From positions 1,612,001 to 1,676,000 of the forward strand of contig RQOL01000466.1 of the NCBI GenBank assembly GCA_013076295.1: 64,000 nt of DNA. Direction: 5' to 3'. The stretch is from Sanderia malayensis. Its lineage: Eukaryota; Cnidaria; Scyphozoa; Semaeostomeae; Pelagiidae. The notes under the pieces are model-generated. The model made no database searches and was not told the DNA's origin. It was given only the letters and a program-made list of their open reading frames with translations. The stretch's first letter is position 1. Each line of letters starts with the position of its first letter. The position numbers and the translations under genes were made by a program. Positions 11,501-21,075 of the stretch are shown piece after piece.

Positions 11501-12523
11501 GATTGATTGTTGTTTGCAAGTAAGAAATATCATTGGTATAATTCATTCAATACCCTAATTGAATAGAACAAAAACTGCGTTATGAAAAGTGATGGCTCAA
11601 AGTTTCTTCTCGCTAAGGCATCATGATTGATTGTTCTTTTGTTTATTTGATAGGAAAAAAGTTACAATCCATACTATGCATTTCTTGCTCAGAAGCTTTG
11701 CGAATTCAGCAGAGGAAATCAGGTATCGTTCTTTTTATTTTGATTCTTTTCGTTTTATTTATTAATGTCAGATATTCTGGGACATTTGTTGGATTGGATC
11801 GTATTCTTTTTTGAGATTCATGTTGCATTTTATTGGTTTGTATCTATTTATTTTTTCAAAGGTGACGTTTCAGTATTCATTTTGGGATCGATTCAAGACA
11901 ATTTCATCATTAAATACAACTAGCTCTGACAACATGGCCAAGCTACTGGCACATCTTTTTGCTAGTGGCTCATTATCTCTGTCGATTTTGAAGGTACGAA
12001 AGTCATCCATTAATCTTTTTGCTTAAACAATACAGTCCTTAATAAGATTATTTAAAAATGAGGCAGTCTCTATTAATGCTGGCTGATGTTATACTTCAAG
12101 TTAGACATGAATGTTACACATTTTCCTGGATTTCACAGGTCGTTGGATTTGCTACGATTGATAAACCAACAATAAAATTCTTTGTTCGATTATTTACTGT
12201 GCTGATGAATGAATACCCAGAGAATAGTATGAGGTGAGTTATTCCAATTCAAGAAGGCTTTAATGACATTTCTCTACTACCAGAGCCACACGTAACAGTT
12301 CTTTCACTTGTTGAAATTGCTTTCAACTAATTTCCATAGGTCCGTATTCAGTCGAATCGCCAACTTACCAAAGCTGTCATTGCTAAGAGAAGGCTTAAAG
12401 ATATTCATCAGACATTTTTTGCTGACAAAAAGCAAATCAGATGAACGTGAAAAGGAAAAGATGAAGAAACTGATCGACATTGCCGAAGCAGCATTAGATG
12501 ACAGAGAAGTGGAGAAATTTTAG
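5580..12523 (+). CDS. NOM1: NOM1, nucleolar protein with MIF4G and MA3 domains
   Basis: Orthologue of NOM1 (yeast Sgd1), a nucleolar protein needed for 18S rRNA maturation that in vertebrates also targets PP1 to the nucleolus. Twenty exons: 5580-5655, 5994-6041, 6192-6292, 6393-6482, 6579-6711, 7106-7664, 7820-7890, 8113-8241, 8589-8716, 9054-9147, 9423-9466, 9951-10006, 10202-10332, 10424-10486, 10873-11048, 11424-11519, 11654-11722, 11862-11993, 12139-12233, 12340-12523. They total 2475 bases, or 824 residues, close to human NOM1. Seen: lysine-rich nuclear/nucleolar localisation stretches (about 45-105), the family motif KLGLNKKKKLPSSF (about 130-145), a long acidic region (about 165-275), VPPHLR near 305 leading into MIF4G (about 320-520), GRWWVIGSAW (about 575), and an MA3 domain with IRKNIFC and YNPYYAFLA (about 615-735). 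The start is the first ATG of the chain. Confidence 0.95.
9853..9892. repeat. CATA tetranucleotide microsatellite
   Basis: Short run of about nine ACAT/CATA units with one interruption, in the NOM1 intron before exon 9951-10006. Confidence 0.8.
10522..10797. mobile_element. MITE, CCCTATTCACA-end family, in a NOM1 intron
   Basis: About 276 bp in the intron between NOM1 exons 10424-10486 and 10873-11048. The left end GCCCTATTCACATTACACAA matches the reverse complement of the right end (GCCCTATTTACAATACAAA), followed by CTRACCC-type sequence on both sides. No coding frame. The same end sequence recurs at 46027-46321. Confidence 0.65.
11223..11326. repeat. 26-bp tandem repeat in a NOM1 intron
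   Basis: Units beginning CCAATGCTCTTTGTATAGTA start at 11223, 11249, 11275 and 11301, exactly 26 bases apart. The first three are nearly identical, the fourth diverges, and further degenerate copies continue to about 11350. Confidence 0.8.
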
Positions 12524-12607
12524 ATTCATTTCTTTCTGACTTTATTTCTTTGTTTTTACGTAATTTGTAGATGATTATGATGTGATAGAGTTATTTTCGG
12601 TGTTTTC

Positions 12608-12868
12608 GAATTCCCTTGGGAATAGTTTATAATTCTCCAGGGAATAAGTATTCCCAAGGGATTCATTTTCTCTTAGAGATTGAATCCCCTGGGAATAAAA
12701 TTAAATCCCTTGGGAATATTCTTAATTCCCCAGGGAATAAGTATTCCCAAGGGATCCATTTTCTCTTAGAGATTAAATCCCTTGGGAATAAAATTAAATC
12801 TCTTGGGAATAGCTACTCCCTAGGGAATTCGATAACTATTTGATAACTATTCCCTAGGGAATTAAACA
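12608..12868. repeat. array of short palindromes (ATTCCCTNGGGAAT type) after NOM1
   Basis: About eleven copies of a palindromic core such as TCCCTTGGGA, TCCCTAGGGA or TCCCCAGGGA, spaced 10-30 bases apart. A 93-bp unit (12637 onward and 12730 onward) is duplicated in tandem. The array begins 85 bases after the NOM1 stop and precedes an AATAAA at 12965, so it probably lies in the NOM1 3' UTR. Confidence 0.8.
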
Positions 12869-12964
12869 ACCATTAAAAAGTTGCCCTCATGTCACTCAGA
12901 TGAATTAAAAGTCTCTTTTGAAGTAGATTTTTCGTATCTATCATTAGAAAATCTCTGTATATAT

Positions 12965-12970
12965 AATAAA
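12965..12970 (+). terminator. candidate poly(A) signal AATAAA for NOM1
   Basis: AATAAA about 440 bases after the NOM1 stop and past the palindrome array. If used, it gives a structured 3' UTR. Confidence 0.4.
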
Positions 12971-13382
12971 TAATTATGTAAGAAAATATCTAGAATTTGC
13001 TGCAATATCCAGATGAATAAGATTTAATTCGCTGAGTTGATGCTTCTTTCTTCGTTTCACTGGGGTAGCAATCAGAGCAATCGAGTCTTGATCTTCGTCA
13101 TGAAATACCTGGTAAACTCTGAACAACACATGAATACCTTTTTCCGTGAAGAAGAATTTGTAGAGACGTTTCTTATTATGAATGTGGATACTTTTGCTCG
13201 AGGAAGCTGTTTGACATTTTCCAAATTTGTCTTCACTACTTTTCCAGAAAGCTGAGATGAAAAAGAACGGTGATTATTTTGAGGAAGCTATTGAGTAACC
13301 ATACGATGTAACTACAGAAAATATCGTATTAAAGCACCTTAATCACAAGAATATTTCCTACATTCGCTTATATGTAGCGTTG

Positions 13383-13494
<112 letters not shown>

Positions 13495-15822
13495 TGAGAT
13501 GAATGATTCAAATGATTTCAAATATTGCAAGCAACATTTTATACTGCTTAATATTGTTGCTTACCAACAAGCTGACTTCCATAAAGTTTTTCCTTGTCTT
13601 TTATTATCTAGTTTTAAATGGTGTTTCCATTCAGTCTTCCTTATCTACTGTACTCAGGAGAAGCAAACAAAGACACTAATAGACTTTATGGAAACCAGGC
13701 TTAATACGACGCCAAAAAGTACCTTGAAATGATAACACATAAGTTGATAAATATCTCACCCAATAACTTTACCACAATATTGTTTCATGATGTTCTGTAC
13801 TACAACGGGACTTTCAGTAACTCGTTTCTAAGGTTCCTCCTTTCTTCTTTATTTCATATGACTTGCACATTCTGCAGGAAATAAGGGTCACGAACGCATT
13901 TTAATTAAAATCAATTGTTTTTTAAATATGCATGTATTGAAATAAACAATTGAAGCTTTCATTGACAAGACGAGCAAGCAAACATGAACAAGAATGAAAA
14001 CATGGTGGCGAGGGGTGGCGACACTTGTAAATACACTTGAACCAAGTGAAAATAAAACATGCTGCTCAAACAAACATGTCTTTGGTTTTACTAAAATTAA
14101 TTAAGCATAGTTTTGAGGTAGCAGTCTCCTTCAGCAGATTAGGGTCATAATTCCGTGAAAGATAGCAATGAATTGTAGCCAGTTGGCATTTGTGGTTCAC
14201 ATGCGATAAAACTGGTTTCTGCGTGCGGCTAGAAACTCGTTTATTGACCAGCATTGCTGAACGAAATACGTGTGATACTCAAGAAATTACAAATGTCTCT
14301 CCTTTTTCGTCTCTTCACCAATAAAAATCACAAGGACATTTTGAAGGGGAGAATTGTGGTAATAATCATTCATCGAAATATGTCGGTTGACATCTACAAC
14401 AATTAGGAGAAGAATGAATTAGTCATAACATTATACAATTTCCTTAAAGCTCCAGCAAAATGCAGCCAAATAACATAATTTGTGAAAGAAACAACAATAT
14501 CTATGTTGATAGCTTTTCAATGCACATAGTTTTGGTCAAAGTAGATAGGATATGAATTACATTTATGTCAAATATTATGGACTCGAAGCCGATTAAAGTC
14601 TGACAAGAAGCAAAATGCATTCACGAAATAGCTGCTCAGCTAGCTGAGCTGATCAACAACCAACCAGTTTATGTGAATACTGCATGTATAGATCAACCTT
14701 CATATCAAACATGAATCAAGCTCTGTTGTATTATGTATTTTCCTATTGTTTGCATTTGCATATATGAAGATTTCCGTGTGTAAATTTGAGTTTAACATGG
14801 TTTGTGTTCAGAAAAAGATCCCAGCCTTCACAAAAGACCAACTTTTAACAATTTTATAGCCACTTTGAGCTGTTATGCTGTTCTTAATAATGATACAACA
14901 TTGTTAAGATGTGAATGAAAGAGAAAACACAAATACAAATTGAACATATTTCAAAGTTTGATCCTAGATTTTCCCACACTGAAAATGTGGGGTTAGAATT
15001 TCACACAAGAAAAAAGAGAAGAAAATCATTGTTATTTTGAAAAATTACAATTCCAATGCGTAATGACAAACACGAAAATAAATATTTTCTAGCTTTTTAA
15101 GACTTCATGTTGTAAACATTTTGAAATTTGAAGATTGCTCGAGATAAGATCATTTAATGTCAACTTATGTATTTTGTCAACAAGTAGCTGAAATCTAACA
15201 AATGCAATGTTGTATTGGACACATCACGAACTTCTCCTGCGCAGAGACATCCGAGACATTTTAAAGTTTGAGACATAAAGATAGCGAGGGCACATTTTGA
15301 AGAAACAAAACACTTTCAAATAGTTTTTTTTAAATATGTATTCGTCTCTGGTCTCATAAACCTGAGTCAACTAAATCTTTTAACCAAGCAAATCTTAAAG
15401 ACGTATCACTCTTTGGACAGAGTCTTTCTGCCATTCTGTGGTTTTTAGTTTGGTAGACAAGTTGGTCAACATATTTCATTACGGATTGCTTCACATCCAC
15501 ATTGGTTTGATCTTTTGCATGAAAATGACCATTCATGAACACCTCTTACAGGACATGGGTTACAAGTTCGAATAAGTATTTAGACTTCTAAACTAATAAC
15601 ACTCGTATGCATTAATTAATAATTCCATGTTTGTCAATGTTAATGGATCATTGTTCATCTTACACCATATTCTATCACTTAATACCTTATTCACCTTATT
15701 TATCAATGAATGCTTAAAACAATATTCTTAATGTTGCTGGTAATTCATGAGAACAGTAAGCAATTCACTGTAAATTTATAGCATGGACAAACAGCACCTT
15801 CAACAATGCATTATTTAGCAAC

Positions 15823-16354
15823 TTAATTATTCACTCCTACCGCAGAGAATCGCAAGAACAAACCATTGCGATATGCTTTGAGTCATCATAATCATCATCA
15901 TAATAGTCATCATAATCATAATTTACAACATAGTCATCTTCATCATCATCATAAATTACAACATAATTGTTAGGTAATAATACGTAAATATATCAATGAT
16001 GTTATACATAAATTAAAAACAGTTAATTACGATATTGTGGGCGGTGTAGGAAACGCATTTGCAAGGAACGAAGTGCGAGCGGAGGGGCAGGGACGCTGTC
16101 CCTGACTCGGAATTTACGGACGCTGTCCGTTTTGTTTTGACATATTTTGCGATGGGGTACGCGAGGCCCCTGGCTTTTTATAAGGTACGCGAGGCCTTGC
16201 CATTAATTTGTACGGGGTACGCGAGGCCCCGATTCGAAACCATAACGAGGTACGCGAGGCCTCGTTGAGCCTAATACTTTACTGATTTGTATCAGTATAG
16301 GTTATTGATGTGCTATTCCGAGTTTTTGTGATATGAAGTGTTTGCACTTTTGCC
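15823..16354 (-). repeat. B2 split direct repeat (3' terminus of the Ngaro-type element)
   Basis: 532 bp, repeated at 16883-17414 with offset 1060. It contains a CAT-rich stretch (15886-15955) and six hairpins at 16088-16266: two with loop GCT and four with loop TACGCGAGG. The 69-codon frame across it is identical in both copies and is not thought to be a gene. Confidence 0.85.
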
Positions 16355-16481
16355 AGTTCCTGCAAAGTTTGGCGTCTCAGATGCATTGCGACTCTCAATT
16401 AATCAGGTGGTTCGTGAAAGGTAGCTCGTAGAACCTTGGATATGCCTCTATCGGTGGATAGGGAGGTGGGCGGGTAAATTT

Positions 16482-16882
16482 TTGTTTCCTTGATTTGCTT
16501 GGCAACTATGTATATGTTGCTTTGTTTGTAAATTGTTGCCCTTTGAGGGCTTTGCATTGTCTTATAAAGGGAGTATTTTGCGTGGTGATTCGCTTAATTT
16601 GATTGGCTTGTCGCTGGTTAGCCTGCTGTGTTGGGAGCTCTGATTGGTTTATTGTGCTTGTCACTTTCATCAAGCTGAGATTAGATACAGGCAGCATCGC
16701 TAAGCGTGATATTTTACGATTGGTGCCAGATTAAAATACCTTGCCTGTGTCAAGTAATCAACGCACCCTTGGTGTGGCCCTGTTAATTTTGGTTGTTGAT
16801 TAGCATTAAAAAACAGTCACGCAATATGAAAAATCCGTGCCTAATTAACTAAAGTTAATAAATTTCATGTATTAACTAACAT
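16482..16882 (-). repeat. A2 split direct repeat
   Basis: 401 bp, base-for-base the same on reading as A1 (offset 3259). It abuts B1 directly and is separated from B2 by 127 bp of unrepeated sequence (16355-16481). Confidence 0.85.
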
Positions 16883-17414
16883 TTAATTATTCACTCCTAC
16901 CGCAGAGAATCGCAAGAACAAACCATTGCGATATGCTTTGAGTCATCATAATCATCATCATAATAGTCATCATAATCATAATTTACAACATAGTCATCTT
17001 CATCATCATCATAAATTACAACATAATTGTTAGGTAATAATACGTAAATATATCAATGATGTTATACATAAATTAAAAACAGTTAATTACGATATTGTGG
17101 GCGGTGTAGGAAACGCATTTGCAAGGAACGAAGTGCGAGCGGAGGGGCAGGGACGCTGTCCCTGACTCGGAATTTACGGACGCTGTCCGTTTTGTTTTGA
17201 CATATTTTGCGATGGGGTACGCGAGGCCCCTGGCTTTTTATAAGGTACGCGAGGCCTTGCCATTAATTTGTACGGGGTACGCGAGGCCCCGATTCGAAAC
17301 CATAACGAGGTACGCGAGGCCTCGTTGAGCCTAATACTTTACTGATTTGTATCAGTATAGGTTATTGATGTGCTATTCCGAGTTTTTGTGATATGAAGTG
17401 TTTGCACTTTTGCC
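16883..17414 (-). repeat. B1 split direct repeat
   Basis: Copy of B2, joined to A2 on its left. On its right it truncates the recombinase remnant. Confidence 0.85.
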
Positions 17415-17743
17415 CACAAATTGCGTCCAGCGATTGCCCATAAAAACGAGTATAGAGAAATGCGTGAAATTAGATGTGCAATTGTATCCAATTGTGCGGA
17501 GCAAATTATGGCCCATATCATTTGGTTATCGAGATCACGTGCAGTGTCCAGCTGAAGCAGCCCGGAAATGTGAAAGTGATCAAAGAATATATATTGTCGA
17601 CAGAAATCTTGCAAGTTGCAAGTAAAAACGTGTTGTAAATGAAAGTCTCTCACTGCGGCCAGAAACATTGTTATTGTGTCATGTGAGACAGTCGGGGCCA
17701 TGTGAGTAGCAAAATAACATAGAGTAATTCCGTCGGCGGACAA
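17415..17743 (-). pseudogene. remnant of Ngaro-type tyrosine recombinase, N-terminal part
   Basis: The minus-strand frame reads LCYFATHMA and then a DTITMFLAAVRDFHLQH segment, which resembles the SAM-like N-terminal core-binding part of YR-retrotransposon recombinases. Sequence beyond this drifts and the catalytic Arg/His/Tyr domain is not recognisable before B1. Non-functional. Confidence 0.6.
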
Positions 17744-18013
17744 AATACCCTAAAATCCATGAGCTTTGAACGCTTAGCAAAAGTAAGGAACTGCTTGACC
17801 CCCGTGCGGTGTGAGTCTTGTGTATTTTGGGCGAGTGAAAAACTTGAAAATGGTGTAACAAAGGCGTCAAAGGTGCGAAATTTCCTCCGGGAGTTGTTGA
17901 GGCAGGGGGTCGGCCCATGGCGCCAATGGTCGGAAACAATCGACCTGGAAACGTGAGAGAGAATCAGCTATTTCGTTGTTTGCTCCCGGGATGTGGTTAG
18001 CAAAAAATAGAAA

Positions 18014-18770
18014 TTATATTGCATAGTGAGAAGCGTTAGGTGATGGACCAGAGCCATCACTTTGGGGAAGGGGGACGTTTTGAGGTAATGATATAAACAA
18101 CAGACTCGTTATTGCATTAAAATAAATCCTTTTCGTAAACCAGCGTGGTGCACAAATAAGGCAGGCCATAACAATAGCATACAACTCTAGCCACGCGATG
18201 GAAATGCCTGTTTCTTGAAGGCTGACCTTACAAATTTTGTCAAACGGGGAATCAGGATTTTTAGGTTCGATAATCAAGAAATCGTCTAGGAAGTGTGTCA
18301 CGTAGGAAATTACACACTTATGTTCCAGTATCCAGTGAATCGCGGTAGCATATTGATTGAAGAGAAAAGGACCGCCGCGTAGGCCAATAAGCAAGAATTT
18401 TTCGAAATAGAAACCCCCGTTCCAGTTCATACCCAATAATTCCCAGTCGTTTGGATGGACTTGAATTAGACGAAAGGCAGATTCGATGTCTGTTTTGGCC
18501 ATAAATGAACCAAGCCCGAGACGTTGAGGCTCTGCAATTGCTTCATCGATTATTACATATTTTAAAGAATGCGAGTCCTTGTCAAGGAAAGAATTGATCG
18601 AATTCGGATAAGACAAATGAAACATTGTGCGGAATTTTTCGGAACAGTTTGCCGGAACTACCCCCAGGGGGGAAACTTGCAGGTTTGGAAACGGCGGCTC
18701 TGAAAAAGGGGCCCACTGGGCGCTCTAAGGAGACCTCTTTGTTAAGATTTTCGGTAATTTTGGCCGGGTG
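18014..18770 (-). pseudogene. broken reverse transcriptase / RNase H of the Ngaro-type element
   Basis: The minus frame 18625-18014 shows RT blocks: FMAKTDIESAFRLIQVHP, then a GLRGGPFLFNQ block and the catalytic HFLDDFL (the YxDD position, in the LDD form usual for DIRS-like RTs). It then jumps to an RNase H-like ELYAIVMACL segment, which implies an internal deletion. The RT N-terminus continues in another frame at about 18770-18626 (SLERPVGPFF, then SGKLFRKIPHNVSF), so at least one frameshift separates the parts. Confidence 0.8.
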
Positions 18771-18859
18771 AAGTGAAGCAGTGGGTGGATTCGGAGAACG
18801 CCTGGGTATTCTAGGGCTGTGGTCGCTAATTGAAACACCCTCCCGTAGTCCGGTACACA

Positions 18860-18918
18860 GGTCAGAAGCGAAAAACAAAAAAACAAAAAAACAAAAAAAA
18901 AAACAAAAAAAAAACAAT
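18860..18918 (+). repeat. A-rich simple sequence inside the Ngaro-type element
   Basis: A run of A tracts separated by single C bases, reading as T-rich on the element's sense strand. It disrupts the gag-RT region and lies between the gag zinc segment and the RT. Confidence 0.8.
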
Positions 18919-18980
18919 CAGGATGGGTGTCTAAAGCGAGTTCTAGATGAACGACATCAATTCTACTCAACGGTTTTAAA

Positions 18981-19712
18981 CTACGAGATAACGAAGTAGT
19001 AATGTTTTCCAGAGCCGGGGTTGATGACGAGGGTGCATCTGTTTCCAGCATGCTTTCCCCCACAGCCCGGTCTGTTGCATACATGTTTAAATCGGCAGGT
19101 AGCCTCTTTACAAAAGCGTTCGATATTAAACCTGCGGCATACGTCGTCCCTTTTTGCCGCAAGGGATTTACTGTTAAAGGGTTCTTTGTTAAAAATACAA
19201 TCCTCTTGATCTTGTGGGCCGGCTGTAAACGTCATCAACCAGAATTGTTGGTCGATCCTTCCCCAGTACATCGTGCTTAACAATCTTCAAGTCGTTATCA
19301 TCCCCCATTCAAATGGAAAACTTGTGGTGCCGGGGGAGATAATTTCTGGAGGTTCTGAGTGACTAATTTTTGATAATTCAAAAAACTCACCGCTCTGGAT
19401 TTGTCTGACGAGGCTGTTGGAAACCTCCGGCGAGAAGGCATTGATGGTGTACGTGGCCGGCATCATCGGTGGGGCTGAACTGCTTGGAAGATGCAACGTT
19501 TCGAGTGAAACTGGCTGCGGCGTATTGGCTGGTCTATCCGTCTGTGGAGGCTTGTTGGCGGTCATCAGTTCGCGGACGATGGTAGCCAGAGAGCCTTCTA
19601 TTGCCGTGTTGGCTTCGGTTGCAACACTGGGCCATGAACTAGCAGTAGTCGCCGCTGTAGAAGGTCGCGTACTTCTCCGTATGCCTTGTTTAATTGACTT
19701 GCTTTTAGCCAT
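18981..19712 (-). pseudogene. gag-like ORF1 remnant of the Ngaro-type element
   Basis: An ATG at 19712 opens a 141-codon Ser/Thr/Pro-rich frame (to 19287) ending in SPEVSNSLVRQIQSGEF, then a frame change. The frame at 19283-18981 carries a zinc-binding pattern: CRRFN, then FCKEATCRFKHVC, then PGCGGKHAGNRC. This is the CCCH plus CxxC arrangement typical of the C-terminus of DIRS/Ngaro gag proteins. The stop between the two parts makes it a pseudogene. Confidence 0.7.
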
Positions 19713-19821
19713 CTCACCTAGCTTTCGTTCAAATTAAATTTTGTTTCCTTGATTTGCTTGGCAACTATGTATATGTTGCTTTGTTTGTAAATTGTTGCCC
19801 TTTGAGGGCTTTGCATTGTCT

Positions 19822-19982
19822 TATAAAGGGAGTATTTTGCGTGGTGATTCGCTTAATTTGATTGGCTTGTCGCTGGTTAGCCTGCTGTGTTGGGAGCTCT
19901 GATTGGTTTATTGTGCTTGTCACTTTCATCAAGCTGAGATTAGATACAGGCAGCATCGCTAAGCGTGATATTTTACGATTGG
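19822..19982 (-). promoter_or_regulatory. promoter-like cluster in A1 of the Ngaro-type element
   Basis: On the minus strand there are three CCAAT boxes (complements of ATTGG at 19861-19865, 19902-19906 and 19978-19982), followed by CTTTATAAG as a TATA box at about 19821-19829. These lie upstream of the gag ATG at 19712. Order and spacing fit an RNA polymerase II promoter. A2 carries the same cluster. Confidence 0.55.
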
Positions 19983-20142
19983 TGCCAGATTAAAATACCT
20001 TGCCTGTGTCAAGTAATCAACGCACCCTTGGTGTGGCCCTGTTAATTTTGGTTGTTGATTAGCATTAAAAAACAGTCACGCAATATGAAAAATCCGTGCC
20101 TAATTAACTAAAGTTAATAAATTTCATGTATTAACTAACATT

Positions 20143-21075
20143 AGATTCATCGTTGAATAACAACTTTATGAAGAAAAGGGCATTTTTCAAATTCGTGAGC
20201 AGTTTTATAAAAGCATGTTTCGATCAATATTTATCATCATCAGTTTAATTAAAACAAGAAAAGTCGATGTGCTTAATTAGTATGAAGCGCTGAGCGGTAA
20301 AAGCCAAGATGCAATAGTAATATCATAAGGGAATAAAAAAGAAATACGCTTAAAATCACTAAAGAACAATCAAGATACAAAAACAAAAACAAGCTAAAAA
20401 ATAAACAGACTCTTAAACTGCTCATAAGATTGATAAGATTTTAACCTTTAAAACATATAAAAACGAAACAAATTAAAGAAATTAGCAAGCGATTTGTGTC
20501 ACTGTTATCTGCCTGTAAAAACATCCAAAACAGTTATTTTTATCAAAATCTTATTAGCAGTTTAAAAGGCAATTTAGTTTGTTTGTGTTTTCACTTCTCT
20601 TGATTGTCCTCTAGTATTTTTAAATTAATTTCCTTTGTTTCATTCCCTAATGATGTTACTATTGTACTTTTTGTTTTTACAGCTTAGCAATGTAATTGAG
20701 CTGACAATGATCAATGTTGGTAAAGATGTATCTTATTAAAAAAGGTCACCAAAAGTCGTTTTCTGCAGAAAATTCTTATCAGGTTTTGCTATTATCGACC
20801 ACTTTGAATAACATTTGAAAACATAAACAAAGCATCTAAAAACGGGTAATAACGTTGATTAGAAGAAATAATGGGCTCAGCCTGCGGTAAATGGACCTCA
20901 GCAGACTCAAAACAATTCGGTACCAGTCCGCGTAGGGCGTATGAAATCACTTGACATTGGAATTAACCAGACAGTTATCATTTGGCAAGTCTGAGAATCG
21001 GCCCACTCTCAGCCACAACAGCAAATAAATAGTTCACGCAGTTTTTTACTACCGCTAACGAAATAACAAGACAAA
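20143..21075. other. intergenic DNA upstream of the aquaporin gene
   Basis: AT-rich, with no gene or repeat recognised. The promoter of the aquaporin gene should lie at the right end; no TATA box or other clear motif was identified. Confidence 0.4.

Larger units (their letters stand above)
15823..20142 (-). mobile_element. Ngaro-type tyrosine-recombinase (YR) retrotransposon, internally decayed
   Basis: Read on the minus strand the order is A1 (20142-19741), gag-like and RT remnants, B1 (17414-16883), A2 (16882-16482), a 127-bp spacer, then B2 (16354-15823). A1-ORFs-B1-A2-B2 split direct repeats are the hallmark of Ngaro/PAT-type DIRS elements. Both repeat pairs appear identical on reading. 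The internal region of about 2.3 kb holds a gag-like frame, a CCCH-like zinc segment, a reverse transcriptase with LDD, a scrap of RNase H and an N-terminal recombinase fragment, all broken by frameshifts and deletions. No recombinase catalytic domain was seen. It is therefore a non-autonomous or dead copy that moved recently. No target duplication is evident, as expected for YR elements. Confidence 0.85.

Noticed and set aside
13040..13255. Plus-strand frame of about 72 codons after NOM1
   Set aside because: No similarity recognised and poor context; may be chance.
16226..16236. GATTCGAAACC resembling a tRNA B box
   Set aside because: No A box or acceptor stem around it; it lies between hairpins of the B repeat.
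16059..17328. Two identical 69-codon frames
   Set aside because: They lie in the B repeats of the Ngaro-type element and span its hairpins; non-coding.
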